Shown here piece by piece: positions 38,201 through 49,609 of a stretch of 64,000 nucleotides of DNA. Each line of letters opens with the position of its first letter. Positions within the stretch are counted from its first letter, which is position 1. A program made the position numbers and the translations under genes. Below the pieces are notes generated by a model that was not told the DNA's origin, ran no database searches, and saw nothing but the letters and a program-made list of their open reading frames with translations. Source of the stretch: Nemopilema nomurai (lineage: Eukaryota; Cnidaria; Scyphozoa; Rhizostomeae; Rhizostomatidae); NCBI GenBank assembly GCA_003864495.1, contig ML133494.1:207822-271821 (forward strand), in the 5' to 3' direction.

Positions 38201-41200
38201 AAAGTGTTTTACTTGGTAGAGGAATAAAAACCTTATTCTCTTTAAAATCGGAACGAAAGCGTAGCAGCGAAGGGAGCAGTTCTAAGTTGTATCTCTGAGT
38301 TCCACGATTAAAAGAAATCTCAGCGATTTGTAAAGTGTTTTTATAACTTTCTGTGCTCCAAGTGTCTTTGAAGCTCTCTTGATACAAAATTGAATTATTT
38401 TTTCTCCTATTATTTAGTGATGCTAGATTGTTTACATATGAATATTATATAGTTCAATATTATCTTACAGGGAATTGGCCGATGTTGCTGGAGATGAAAT
38501 CGAAAGACTAGGCGGTAATTTTAAATCCTAAAAATGCAATTATTGAAGTTGACTGAGTAATCTCATTCAATAAAAATGTCGCCCAACTGCAATTTATTTA
38601 TAAGAAAAAGACGTGTATTTTATGAATTACAATTTACAAACTCTGGCTACGAATATCTGAGGCAGCTTTTTTATACAAATGCAGAATGATACGTAAATGC
38701 ATTAGCTGTTAATCCATTACGTTGGATGGATCAGTCGCCATGCAACAATAAAACAAAATTCAAATGTCGTAACAGCCGGGTTGATTAAATGTACGCTATG
38801 AAAGCTAAGGATGTATGTCCTACAAAAAGCACCCATTTTATATCTCTCTCTTACAGTTTTAACATCAGGTCATTCAAAAGGATCCTTAGGAGATCAGACA
38901 AAAAAGTCAGCGAAATGAGGTCACAGCACCAGTTCTAGATTTTGACGTCAGAATGACGTCACTCGACATACTTTCACTGTTCCTTTGTATAGTGAAAGCC
39001 AAATGGCATTTAAAAAGACCCTAGGCAGGCGTTCACTGTTGCTTTGTACAGTGAAACCCAAGTGTTCGTAATATTTTTCAGTTGTTTTTACCCATTTAAG
39101 TTACAGTTATTTCCAGGCAAAGCTTTCACATGTTTCACGCCCGTCATAAGCGATGCAGAGACCATGGTAAGTACAAAGTCATTTTTATATCACGTTCTTT
39201 GTAGAGTCACGTGGTAATTCATCGCCATTTATTCGTGTTTCTTTATGTGGGTAATCTTTGAGAGAAATTTCAACCAAAATTCCAATTTTGAATTTTTGTA
39301 ATCATTACAAATATGTTCTTATTCCTTTTTAATGCAGAATTTGTATGAAAGAAGAAATTTTTATAGACTCAAAGATAAGTGATAAGATAAGTGATAAGAT
39401 AAGTGAAAGGTTAAATATACAAACTGGTAATTTTTTAAACTTAAGTCGCAAGAGAGCTGTAAATAAGCAGAAACCGTTAAATGTTGTCCAGTAATTTGTA
39501 ATTCAAACCATATTTCAGGCCTCTGATGGAATGAGGTATTCCTTGGTGTCACGTGACTTGATAGCCGATTCAATAGAACTGATGCATCGAGGCTATTCAG
39601 CTGTGAGATTACTTTCTTTTCAGTCGATTAGAATTGCCAATTATATCCGATTCTTACCTCTTCGCCTGGTCTACAACGTTTTCATTTTCATCCTTACCTG
39701 TTAAGTTGCAACTCGGTTCTGAATTACCTACCCTCTTGTGTCACACCAGTAATGGACAATTTGTGACACGAGAGCAATGGACCGTTTCTTCAATGCCAGG
39801 ATGATTTTGTCGTGACGTCATAACTTTTTTAGACGACATACACTATGACTTTTCAGTGTAATTCTAGCAAGAATGATTATTTTAAAGAATCGGTAACCCG
39901 TGTTTCTTAGATTTACCAGTTCTTTTATTCTTTATGATTTGCAACCTTTTTCGACAAATAATATAACTTAAAATGTTTTTGAAATTCTATAATTAATCAA
40001 AATTTTTGAAATTTTTCAGGATGCAATCATCACGTTTGGAGGTTGTGACAAAACCAACCCTGGAGTTCTAATGCCAATAGCAAGGCACAACTCAGTAATA
40101 GCATTTTACAATAACTAGAAATAGCGGAGCCAGTTAAAGTTTTGTACCACAAAGCACTTGTTCGCATGAAAGCACTTTCTTGTCTTATACTTGGACAAAT
40201 ATTGGCCTTGAATACAAGCTGTTAGGAGAGAGTTAAGAAACTTTCGCTGTTGACAATTTTTTGGCAAAATCTCTGAGAAAGGAGGTTTTAAAAATTTTTA
40301 TTGGTGTGATATCTATAACTCCATTAATTTTGAAACAAATACTAGCAACCAATGCATATTTATTTTTCAATGATTAGTTGTTTTTAGGATTAATTGTACT
40401 TACATTATGTGATATTCGGTTGAAATAACAAGTAATAATTCACTCTTAAGGCTTCGAAAGGATTAATTTATCACAATAAAACAAACATAAAGAAATTTTA
40501 AAAATTAAAGTTGAGGTGCTTTCTATTTTATCATTACAGCTAGGAATATATATAAGAAACATATATTTATCTTTCGCTGTTATTGTGAACAATTTTCGAT
40601 TTTTGTTGTAACAGATCGGAATCACTCTTTATGGCGGTACGATCATTCCCGGATGTACAAATAAACACCCGGCTTTAGACCAAGGTCATGTCATGGAGGT
40701 TAGTTGAAGCTTTTTCTGGCTCGAATATTTAGAGAAAGGGGGTTTCTTCGAGCACGGATTCACCAAATCCTGGGGGGCCGTTGAAACTGGAAAGGCAGTA
40801 GAAACTGGAAGGGCTATCGAAACTGGAAGGGCTGTCGAAACTGGAGGGACTGTCGAAACTGGAAGGGCTGTCAAAACGGGAGGGGGGACCATGGAAACTA
40901 TTGGATTTTTCAAATCCTTATTTTTTGACGGTGACGGCAATTGATGATTTACAGTCAATCGTGCACTCTTTTTACCACCCCCAAAACTATTTATTTTGTC
41001 AGCTTTTCGGTCATTTTTCAATGTTTATATACTCTGAGAAATGTCGTACGCAAAGTATTCAAGTTTAAAAGAACTGTATCCATTATTTCTTGCTTTTGTT
41101 TCTTGCTTGCATCATTTTCCATGAGGCATTTGTTCTTTAATTTTTTAAGACTATGACACTTGAGTTATTTCTTTATGCTCCATCTACAAAAGGCAATTGG

Positions 41201-44200
41201 CTCCTTCGGTGCTGGCCTGATTGACATCGAAGAACTTCATGATATCGAATGCAAAGCAAATCCAGGGGCAGGGTCATGTGGTGTGTGTTTCTTGCATGAT
41301 TATGATACATTATGGTAGCGAAGATTTCAAAATGGATTTCGGTTGATGAATGCTAGGCATATTTTCTTGGTAACGCAGAACATTATTCATCAATGTTTGA
41401 TATTATGTTTGGATAGTAATTATGAAATGAATAAAACTCATCCAAATCTGTTATGATTTAATAAATTTTAATGAATTTCTTGTTTTCATCTAGTTGAAGT
41501 TTAAATAATCCTATTTTGCCATGAAGCTTTTTGTTTTATACAGCCAAGCGCTTTATCATAATTTTTTTGTTAAAGGTGGCATGTTTACTGCAAACACTAT
41601 GAGTTCAGCCATTGAGGCACTTGGCATGGCTATTCCAGGTTTTTATCATCAACATCAATTTATTTTCGCTTTATCTTCTTTTCTTTCTTTATTCCTTGAA
41701 TTTTTTTGTATCCGTAGATAGAAGCTTAAAGTATTGACTTTGAAAACTTTTATGGCTGATCATTAACTTCATTTTGTTTTTTGATCGTTATTTTGTTGCA
41801 AATATGATTAGGACTATAGCATTATCATATCTTCAGTAATGATATGATTTTATGTAATAATGTTATTAGGACTATTTTCGAGAAAGATGTTATGCTACTC
41901 GTTGCTTTACTTGAAATCAGAAGAAGAGTTTCTAAGTCTGTTTTTTCTTTGCATACAGGAAGTTCATCTGGACTCGCTGCTACTCCTGAAAACAAAGTAA
42001 TTTATCGAAATTCATTGTATTTTCATTTCATAAAATAATATCAAAAAATAGCAGTGAAGTGCAGTGAAATGTATAAAAATCGATTTCGTTAAAGCTGATA
42101 TGATCTGGTACAATGCATTTGAAAACGATATCCTTCAATGAAAAACGAAACAGTGCAATACAAGGGTATACGATACAATACAATTTATTACAATACAATA
42201 CAATACAATGCATTACAATGCAATATGATTAATCAAAGTATAATGCAGTACGATACGAGGCAGTACAATACAAATCAAAACACATCCATACAATATGATA
42301 CGATGCGGTGTGATGTAAACTATGCAATGCAGTATAATCTTTGAGGTTCTAAAGTACCATTCAATGCAAAGCCCTACAATAATATAACTGAAAATTCTAT
42401 GATTATGTAAAGTTTCATGACATAAAATTCCGCGAAGCTAACTGCACATTGAAGATGAAATTGCAATTGAACTAGACTCTAAAGACATGGAGCTTGCGTT
42501 AATAGTCATATGACCTTGCATATTTTGAACCCATCCTCGATTCATCTAGTGACGTCATTTCTTGTAGCTAAATCCTAAGAAAGCAGAGGAAGTTAGAGTT
42601 TCTGTGCAGACATTGTTCAAAATGATGGAAAATGGTTTGCATTCGGATGAAATTATGACAATGAAGGTACGCTAGTTTATTTATTCTATGTCTTAGCTCA
42701 AGCAGTTTGTTTTAGAAATATCCTTTGATGATTTAAGGCCTTTTCTAGAAATTTATGTAGCAATAAATGCTTATCGGATGGTTCAAGACAATTCGAAGTT
42801 TCAAAAGACTGCTATCGTTTTGTGCTAGTGATACTTTAAAAATTTATATGAAATGTCAGATGTTAGTTTTGCTATTTCTGAGAATATATCAAAAGTGGAT
42901 AGCATTGTTTTATGTTTGTCTTGCAAAAACTTTACTACGTCTTAAAAGGCTTCTAAGGCAATAAATACCTTGTATAAATATCTTCTGAGAGACTAGTTTA
43001 TTGACAAACATTTCATAACTAGTGCGATTGCTTTAGTTACTTATCAAAAATCATTTGTAGCTGGTCCTTTTTAAATGTGACCTACCTTAAATGATGAAAT
43101 TAACGCCCCTGCCAATAACCGCCCCTGCCAAATAAGCGCCCCGGGATAAAGACAATTTTTTGCAATAACCGCCCCCTGTTTGAATAAGAGCCCCCAAAGC
43201 AATTGTTAACATCGAGATTGTATTATGTTATAATCTTCTTTAGAAAAAGAACAGGGGGACGCTAGAAATAATTTTTCTCTCTTACATGGTATGAACAAAA
43301 ATTGATAAGCGCCCCTGCTGAATTAACCGCCCCTGTCGAATAAGCGCCCCCAAGTAAAAAGTTTATTTTAAATAAGCGCTAATTTTATCATTTACGGTAT
43401 TCATCTTTTAATCATCAACAACTTAGTCGAAGACAATAATACTATTTAGATATCAAAATAAACTTTCGTGCAAGCTGGATGCAGAACAGTTGCTCCACGT
43501 TCATTTCTTGATTTCTTTCAGGCATTTGAAAATGCAATAACTGTGATGCTTGCTCTTGGTGGATCAACAAATGGAGTCTTGCATTTGCTTACCTTGGCAA
43601 AGGAGTAAGCAAGTAGTTGTGCTTCCAAGTTTCACATATTTTTTGCTGTCATGTAGGATTTTAGGCCGCGCGTACGATGTAACTAGAAACCTTTTGATGT
43701 AAATAGATGAAAAGCCTGCATAGATATGACTCTGTTTATAATCGTCCTTGAAAATCTACCAATTTTTTTTTAAAATATCTTTCCCAAACGTTTACAATCC
43801 TCCGTTAAAGTGTTTCACGTAACATCACGTGCTCAAACTGCCTTTGTTTAATTTCTTTTGCTCGTTTTTTTCAAAAGAAAAACTCTTTTCTTATTTGGCT
43901 GATTGTGCAAATGTTGTACCTTTTCGACATCCTGTAGAGGTGCAACTTAAAACGTTTTGGACTGTTTCATTCAAGCAAAAAGAACCTGGAAAATATTATG
44001 TTGAGCTTTTACACAGAAATTTGCAAAATAAGCTGCATTGGGCTCGAATCGCTGTATTTTGACACTAGTATATAATCATACCTTCCTTTGTGTGATATTT
44101 TCCATCATGCTTCTTCTTTACAGGGCTGGTGTTGCCCTTGATATTCAAGATTTAACCGAATTGGAAAAAGTACCGCTAATTGCCAACCTTAGGCCCCACG

Positions 44201-47200
44201 GAAAGGTACTCGTCTATTTTGTGCAAATTGTATATTGCCTTTATAAAAGAGTTGTAGCCACGCCTCTATCTTTGATCCTGTATTTGCGGCTATGTCACCA
44301 GAGGCTGTATAAGAAGCTGTAGGTTATGCCCTGTATCACAGACAGTAGATAATAATCTTTATTTGATACATTTGCATCTGAATAATATTGTCGACAATTT
44401 TATTGCATTGCTCTCCTGCTCTGTTGGTTAATATTGCATTTGTGCCTTTCCAGTATCACATGCGAGATCTTGATGCCATCGGTGGAGTCCCGGTATGTTT
44501 CATTGTCACTCACTCACTTGACATTACCACATGCCTAGTTACGTCACTTCCATTACACAATACTAAACTTTCCCTGGCAATATCAAAGTCTGTAAAAGAG
44601 TTATAGCCTCCGTCCAGCTGCAGTTCTTAATTTCAAAACTTTCTCATTCAAATCTTTCTCATTACCAACTCAATACAAAACTTTTTTTACAATCACTTTC
44701 ACTGTTTATGATAAACATTATCAATAAACCTTCCTCATATATGACATTAACAGGCAAAACTTTCCTCCGGCTCCCAGCCGTGGAGCCGTCAATTTTTCTT
44801 GACTCTAGGCTGTACTGACTGCTATCTTCGTTTATAATGTGCGTATCATTTAACTTGCAGGCTGTGATGAGAGAGCTCTTGGACCATGGACAATCACGGT
44901 GACTGCATGACTGTCACTGGAAAAACAGTTGCGGAGAACTTAGCGCATGTTGATACACGTTCTTTGTACCAGGATCGCGAGAAGGTATTATCGGCACCCT
45001 TATTTTTTCAGGGAATTATTCTGATATATTTCTACCGTTTTTGTTAGCAAACCAAAGGTTTAAAATACTTCTGGGTTAGGTTCAGTTCAGTTTAGATTCA
45101 GTTGGTCCGCTCTGGATCTCAATAGGCCTATGCATTATCAATTGGCCTTGCCTTCTTTGTTGGCACCCTGATCTTTTCAGGGAATTATGCTGATATATTT
45201 TTACCGATTTTATCAGTGAACTAGAGATTTTAATACTTCTGGGTTAGTTTAGCTTACCTTGCCTTACAGGACCTCTGTCTACGTTATCAATAGGCGCTAC
45301 CCATTTCATGGTAATTGCATTACGATCCGTTCTGTCTTTCTGTCCTCCGATCACCTTGTGGTATACATTGACGAATGTACTTTCCAGTCCTTTTTTAAGG
45401 CATGCTTTGTTTCATTTTAGATCGTTATCCACAAACTGGAATCTCCAATCGCACCTCCAGGGCGACACATTGTCATTCTCCAGGTACCATTTGTTGGAAG
45501 AATAACTTTTCATTTCTTCTGTAGCATCAAAACAAATAATTTTTCCCAGTTTTGTAGGATGAGAAATCTTTAAAACCGTCATAAAATGTCAATGTATCAC
45601 TCCCAATCTGATACTTTGTTATTTTGCTTAACCTTGCTGTTGTGTTTTATTGTATCCATATACCTTTATTTGGCAATAGTCAGGCCATGTGGTCTGATTG
45701 TTCTATCTCAACTACCACGAAGAAGCCAGTGGCTTCGTCCAAAGAGCATGCTCTGCACATCTTTACAAAACTCATCTTATTGACAATACAATTTCCAATT
45801 GAGGTTGACCCCACGATCTTGATGCACCCATCTCTTCCAGCCAATACAGATGAGTTCGAAACTGCGTTGGGATAAGGTTACATCTGTGAGAAACAGGTTG
45901 TCTTTTCTTTAGGGATCTCTTGCCCCTGATAGTGCAGTATTGAAGATCAGTGGAAAAGATGTACAGTCTTTTAAGGGCCAAGTAAGTGCTTCGATGTTTG
46001 AACATACTTACCAGCCAGATAGTTGTTTACCAGTTTTTAAACAGTTATGGCCTAAGGAAAGCGTAGTCGAAGAACTAGAAGAAGAATTATCTACGAGTAG
46101 GCGTGTACCTCTTTTCCATTTCGTGAGCTCTGGGCTCAAGCTTTAGAAAACGAGGGCTGCAGTAAAGGAGTAAGGATTTTATGTTCTGATTAAAGCTTTG
46201 CGTATCTCACTGCCATCTAGTATAAAAATAGGTGTCTAGAAGAATTTAAGAACGTGTTGATGCTTCAACTGTTCCATGTAAATAACACGATATTGCACTG
46301 CAATGTTATACTGAGTGATGATATATGGAACAGTAAAATCATGTCAGTCATGGACAGCGTAGCCTGCTATCACTTTATAAATTGTTCTGATTATTCACTG
46401 TATTATACTGTATTATTCACCTTTAGGCCATCGTTTTCAATTGCGAGAATGACGCATTAGAGGCTGTCATGAAAGGAGAGGTAACTGATTTGGTTCCAGT
46501 GGTACTCTTATTTTCAGAAAAAGAGCAGTAGGCTAAATAATTGAGGATTATTGCTATCTGTTACACTGATTCTCATTTTTGCAGCCTTTCTAACATTTGT
46601 CGAATCTGAGTCTTTTTCCCCTTTTACGTTAATACCTCTTTCCCCTTGCCATAGTGCTCATTTGTGTTTCCACCCTTTTCTCCACAGGTAAAAGCTGGTC
46701 ATGCACTTGTGATACGCTACGAAGGTCCCAAAGGAAGGTATAAAACTGTTTACGTAGTGTCCTGTATGTCCTAATTGCGTCAGTACAAGAATAATATTTC
46801 ATCACACCTTCGATCTTGCTAAAAATTCTGTGATCTATTTCTGTATTTATACAGGTTATGAAGACAAGAGATTTTGGCCCAATTGTAAGCTTTTCTTCCT
46901 CCCAAACGATCCTCTTTTCCCAATGACTCCTTCCCTCCCTATCCCAATCTGCTATACACTGCATTGTATCTTTTTCTCAAAATTACTGCGCAGCACAAGG
47001 TTTCCTTTCCAACGGTATCACTTCAAATAAATATTTCCTAAAGTAATCTGCGTTGTGTTTTTTTAGCCCGGGTATGCCAGAAATGTTAGGGCCTAGTGCT
47101 GCACTAATTGGAGCCGGCCTAGGAAAGGATGTTGCCTTGGTAACTGATGGAAGATTCAGTGGAGCATCCCATGGTAAGCAAGTACTGACTTAATTGCCAT

Positions 47201-48690
47201 GTATGGAAAGTAAAATCGCATACTGAACTGTTTTCTCAAAGTATCCGGTAATGATTATTTTTGGAAATGCCACAGAAATATTTAAAGCCATACTCCTTCA
47301 TCCCTGTTTTTTTCTCTTTTTCTATTTATGAGGGGGACGACCTTGCTGACTTGTCTGAATTTTCTAGGTTTTCTGCTTTTCTTCTTCCTCTTCTTCGTCT
47401 TCTTTCTTCCTCTCCTTCTTCCTCCTTCCCATCTTCCAGCTCATCTTCTTTTTCTATAACTTCTTCGGCTCTTTCTTCTTCTTCATTTATTCTGCTTCTT
47501 CACTTATTCTTTATCCTCTCTTTCTTCTTCCCTCCCTTCCCCCATCTGTTCGTCTTCGTCGTCCCCCTCTTCTTTTTATTCAACTTCTTTCATTTTCCTT
47601 TTTTCTGTTTTTTCTCTTATCTTACTTTTTTTACTTCTTTTTCTCGCTCATCCACTTGCTTCAATTGTTCTTTTCTATCTTAGTCTTCCGTTCTTCTTGA
47701 ACTGCTTCTACATTATCTCTCTCGTTCTTTGCTACTTACCTAAGGATGTCTCAATTAGCTTTTATCCTAAATAGTTTTCCGAACAAAACTGAGTGTGTCT
47801 CATACAAATATCATTCAATCCTATCCTGTCATCGCAGGTAAATTGTTTTCCAGGTATAATGATTGGGCACGTAACACCAGAAGCCCACTGCGGAGGACCA
47901 ATCGCGATTATCCAAAACGGTGACGTCATTAACATTGATCTGGCCAAAAGAAGAATAGATCTGGTAAAAATCTTTATTGATTCCTTCGTTGATTAAACTT
48001 TCGTGGTATGTTCATCTCAGGCGCATTTGTTGAAGAGTTACTGGAGTGAAGGGATTAGGCCAGCAGCCGAATTCCAAGAGGAACGCCATAAAGGCTTGCT
48101 TATAGACGTTGTAAGCTCTGACAATATAGTTGAAAAAGTGATCAAATTTAACTGGCGATCCAATTGACTTCCTCATTATGCTTATTAAACATCATTGTGG
48201 AAGCTAAAATGTTTATTGGCCTAAATAGACTAAATTACAAGCCTCCAACAACGGACTTTATGATATCATAAAAAAGGATATTGGACATTTATTTGGCCAT
48301 ATACAGTCAATCATGCGCCCTTCTTTATAAACACCTCTAGTGCTCTCGATTCGCAACAGGCTATTTATTTTGTCAACTTTTAGCCATTTTCCGATTTTCG
48401 CATGCCCTAAGGAGTGGTTTCCGAAGGTTTAGTGTTCGCTATTTTTCACAATCATGAAAAAGGAAACTATCCTATTCCCTACAATTCACTATCATCGGTA
48501 TGTATTGGATGTTTCGGGCTACTTTCGCTGTATCTTTTGATACGAATCGTTTCAGGAAATTCCCTCTGATGAAGTTGCAAGACGGCTTCGAAGTTGGGCT
48601 CCTCCGCAGAAGCCACTTAAGGGGCTGTTGGCGCGGTACAGGAAGCTGGTAACTAGTGCTCATTTTGGCGCGGTACTTGCTGACGACTGA
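35226..48690 (+). CDS. ilvD: Dihydroxy-acid dehydratase (IlvD/Edd family), 24 coding exons, one frameshift in exon 17
   Basis: Fe-S dehydratase; bacterial and fungal DHAD makes 2-keto acids for valine, isoleucine and leucine. Exons: 35226-35240, 35528-35584, 36275-36313, 36700-36776, 38471-38514, 39117-39166, 39519-39602, 40020-40094, 40615-40698, 41193-41280, 41576-41638, 41959-41996, 42568-42666, 43522-43604, 44124-44205, 44454-44492, 44861-44984, 45421-45483, 45913-45981, 46427-46480, 46688-46737, 47067-47173, 47854-47963, 48556-48690. Apart from exon 17 all phases agree, giving about 575 aa, a normal length. The three cluster cysteines are present: LPCNFHF (about residue 58), GGCDKTNPG (131) and [17 protein letters not shown] (204). 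So is the C-terminal [10 protein letters not shown] with the serine base. Exon 17 is 124 nt between phase-0 junctions. Its first part reads AVMRELLD and its second part [10 protein letters not shown] in another frame, so the gene as given does not translate through. There is no clear mitochondrial presequence. The substrate could instead be a sugar acid. Confidence 0.9.
35328..35407. repeat. 39-bp tandem duplication, DHAD intron 1
   Basis: Two identical copies of a 39-bp unit beginning GGAAAATGGTGCAAAGGGGG. Confidence 0.9.
40124..40168. mobile_element. Fragment of inverted-repeat family A, DHAD intron 8
   Basis: TTTTGTACCACAAAGCACTT with a degraded GCGGAGCCAGTT-like arm just before it. This matches the right end of the elements at 5146-5467 and 15722-15905. 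Confidence 0.5.
40783..40897. repeat. 18-bp minisatellite, DHAD intron 9
   Basis: Six units of GAAACTGGAAGGGCTGTC with substitutions, starting 85 bp after exon 9. The minus-strand ORF over it (periodic PVST peptides) is an artefact. Confidence 0.9.
42155..42345. repeat. (CAATA)n pentamer repeat, DHAD intron 12
   Basis: Irregular array of CAATA/CGATA/CAATG pentamers. ORFs on both strands here are repeat artefacts. Confidence 0.85.
43083..43399. mobile_element. MITE, family B ('AATAAGCGCCCC' type), DHAD intron 13
   Basis: Terminal inverted repeats: TACCTTAAATGATGAAATTA on the left, and TACCGTAAATGATAAAATTA in reverse complement on the right. Each end is followed inward by GCGCCCC/CCGCCCC blocks separated by TGAATAA-like spacers. 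The centre is AT-rich with no ORF. Flanking TA dinucleotides may be target duplications. Confidence 0.75.
44993..45255. repeat. Diverged direct duplication, DHAD intron 17
   Basis: About 90 bp (44993-45082) recurs at about 45163-45255. Shared blocks include TTTTTCAGGGAATTAT(T/G)CTGAT and AATACTTCTGGGTTAG. Confidence 0.8.
47340..47700. repeat. Polypyrimidine (CTT/CCT-rich) tract, DHAD intron 22
   Basis: About 360 bp with pyrimidines almost only on the plus strand (TTCTTCTTCCTCTTCTTC and variants). It gives a spurious Ser/Phe/Leu-rich ORF at 47261-47683. Homopurine/homopyrimidine tracts of this length can form triplex (H-DNA). Confidence 0.85.
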
Positions 48691-49609
48691 GAATTTCAAA
48701 TATTATTGTTTGGGACAACCGAATTTTCATCACACATGCATATACATGATTAAAATGCTATATGATTTTACATGCATATATATATTCCGATGTTATATTT
48801 TACGGCAGTGATTTGTATGTATTTTCTGCAGTCATATTTGAAGTGATATTATCATTTTCTCTTGGCGGTTGGTGGCAATTTGGTCGGCGCATACTGACGC
48901 TATTAACAAACATAAATTTGTATTCGTATTATTTGTAAAACTCGAAATAATTGCTGTTTAAACATGGCGAGGATAAATGTTGAGTAAAAACTATGTTGCT
49001 GAATGCCGCATGTGGACGGACTGTTAACTTGCCCATCGCATTTAACGTTGAATGAAATTAGTTTAAACATTGAATAAACTGAGAGGAGAAAAGGGTTTCT
49101 GAAGACATAAAATTTAGATTTTTCTAAAATCGAAAATTATCCCTTTATTAAAACCGGTAGCATGGGCACAAAGCAAAAGAGAATGGTTACAAGAAAACAC
49201 AGGCTTTGAACTTCGATGTATGAACAAATTAACAAAACATTTTGATTAAGTACCATTGTTGAAATGCTGTTTAATTCCAGCGAAGGTTTATTCATTAAAT
49301 ATGTAAGAATTTGCATTATACTTAGGGACTTAGAAACTTAAAGTCTCTACGTCCACAAAATTTGACTGAAATAAGTCTTGGACTTGGGATCTACGAGTAT
49401 CGATCAAACGGGGTAGGGTGTTTTGAAATAGGGGTTTCTATACCCCGCTCCTATAGCCACTGAAAAACAGATGCAAGTCAGCTCCCTAACCCTCAGGTCC
49501 CTGTGTCGTTTAATATTTTCTCTAAAACAGCTACATTTCTTTTTTACTATCAAAACATTAAACTCGACGGATTTATTGTATGAATTACAAATAGCTACAA
49601 AAATATTAA
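48691..49609. other. Convergent intergenic region between DHAD and GTF2H4
   Basis: About 0.9 kb with no ORF of note, holding the 3' UTRs of two convergent genes. A plus-strand AATAAA at 49073-49078 is a candidate poly(A) signal for DHAD and would give a 3' UTR of about 0.4 kb. Confidence 0.5.

Noticed and set aside
40686..41021. Minus-strand ORF with repeated PVST peptides
   Set aside because: It covers an 18-bp intronic minisatellite and part of DHAD exon 9 on the opposite strand.
44895..44920. In-frame TGA in DHAD exon 17 read as selenocysteine
   Set aside because: The frame after the TGA soon meets another stop and bears no similarity to the family, while the next frame gives the conserved [11 protein letters not shown] frameshift explains it.
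47261..47683. Plus-strand ORF of 140 aa rich in Ser, Phe and Leu
   Set aside because: It is read from the polypyrimidine tract in a DHAD intron.
35226..48690. Bacterial contamination as the source of the DHAD gene
   Set aside because: The gene is cut by 23 GT-AG introns with consistent phases, its introns contain the same MITE families as neighbouring genes, and it lies between two ordinary animal genes.
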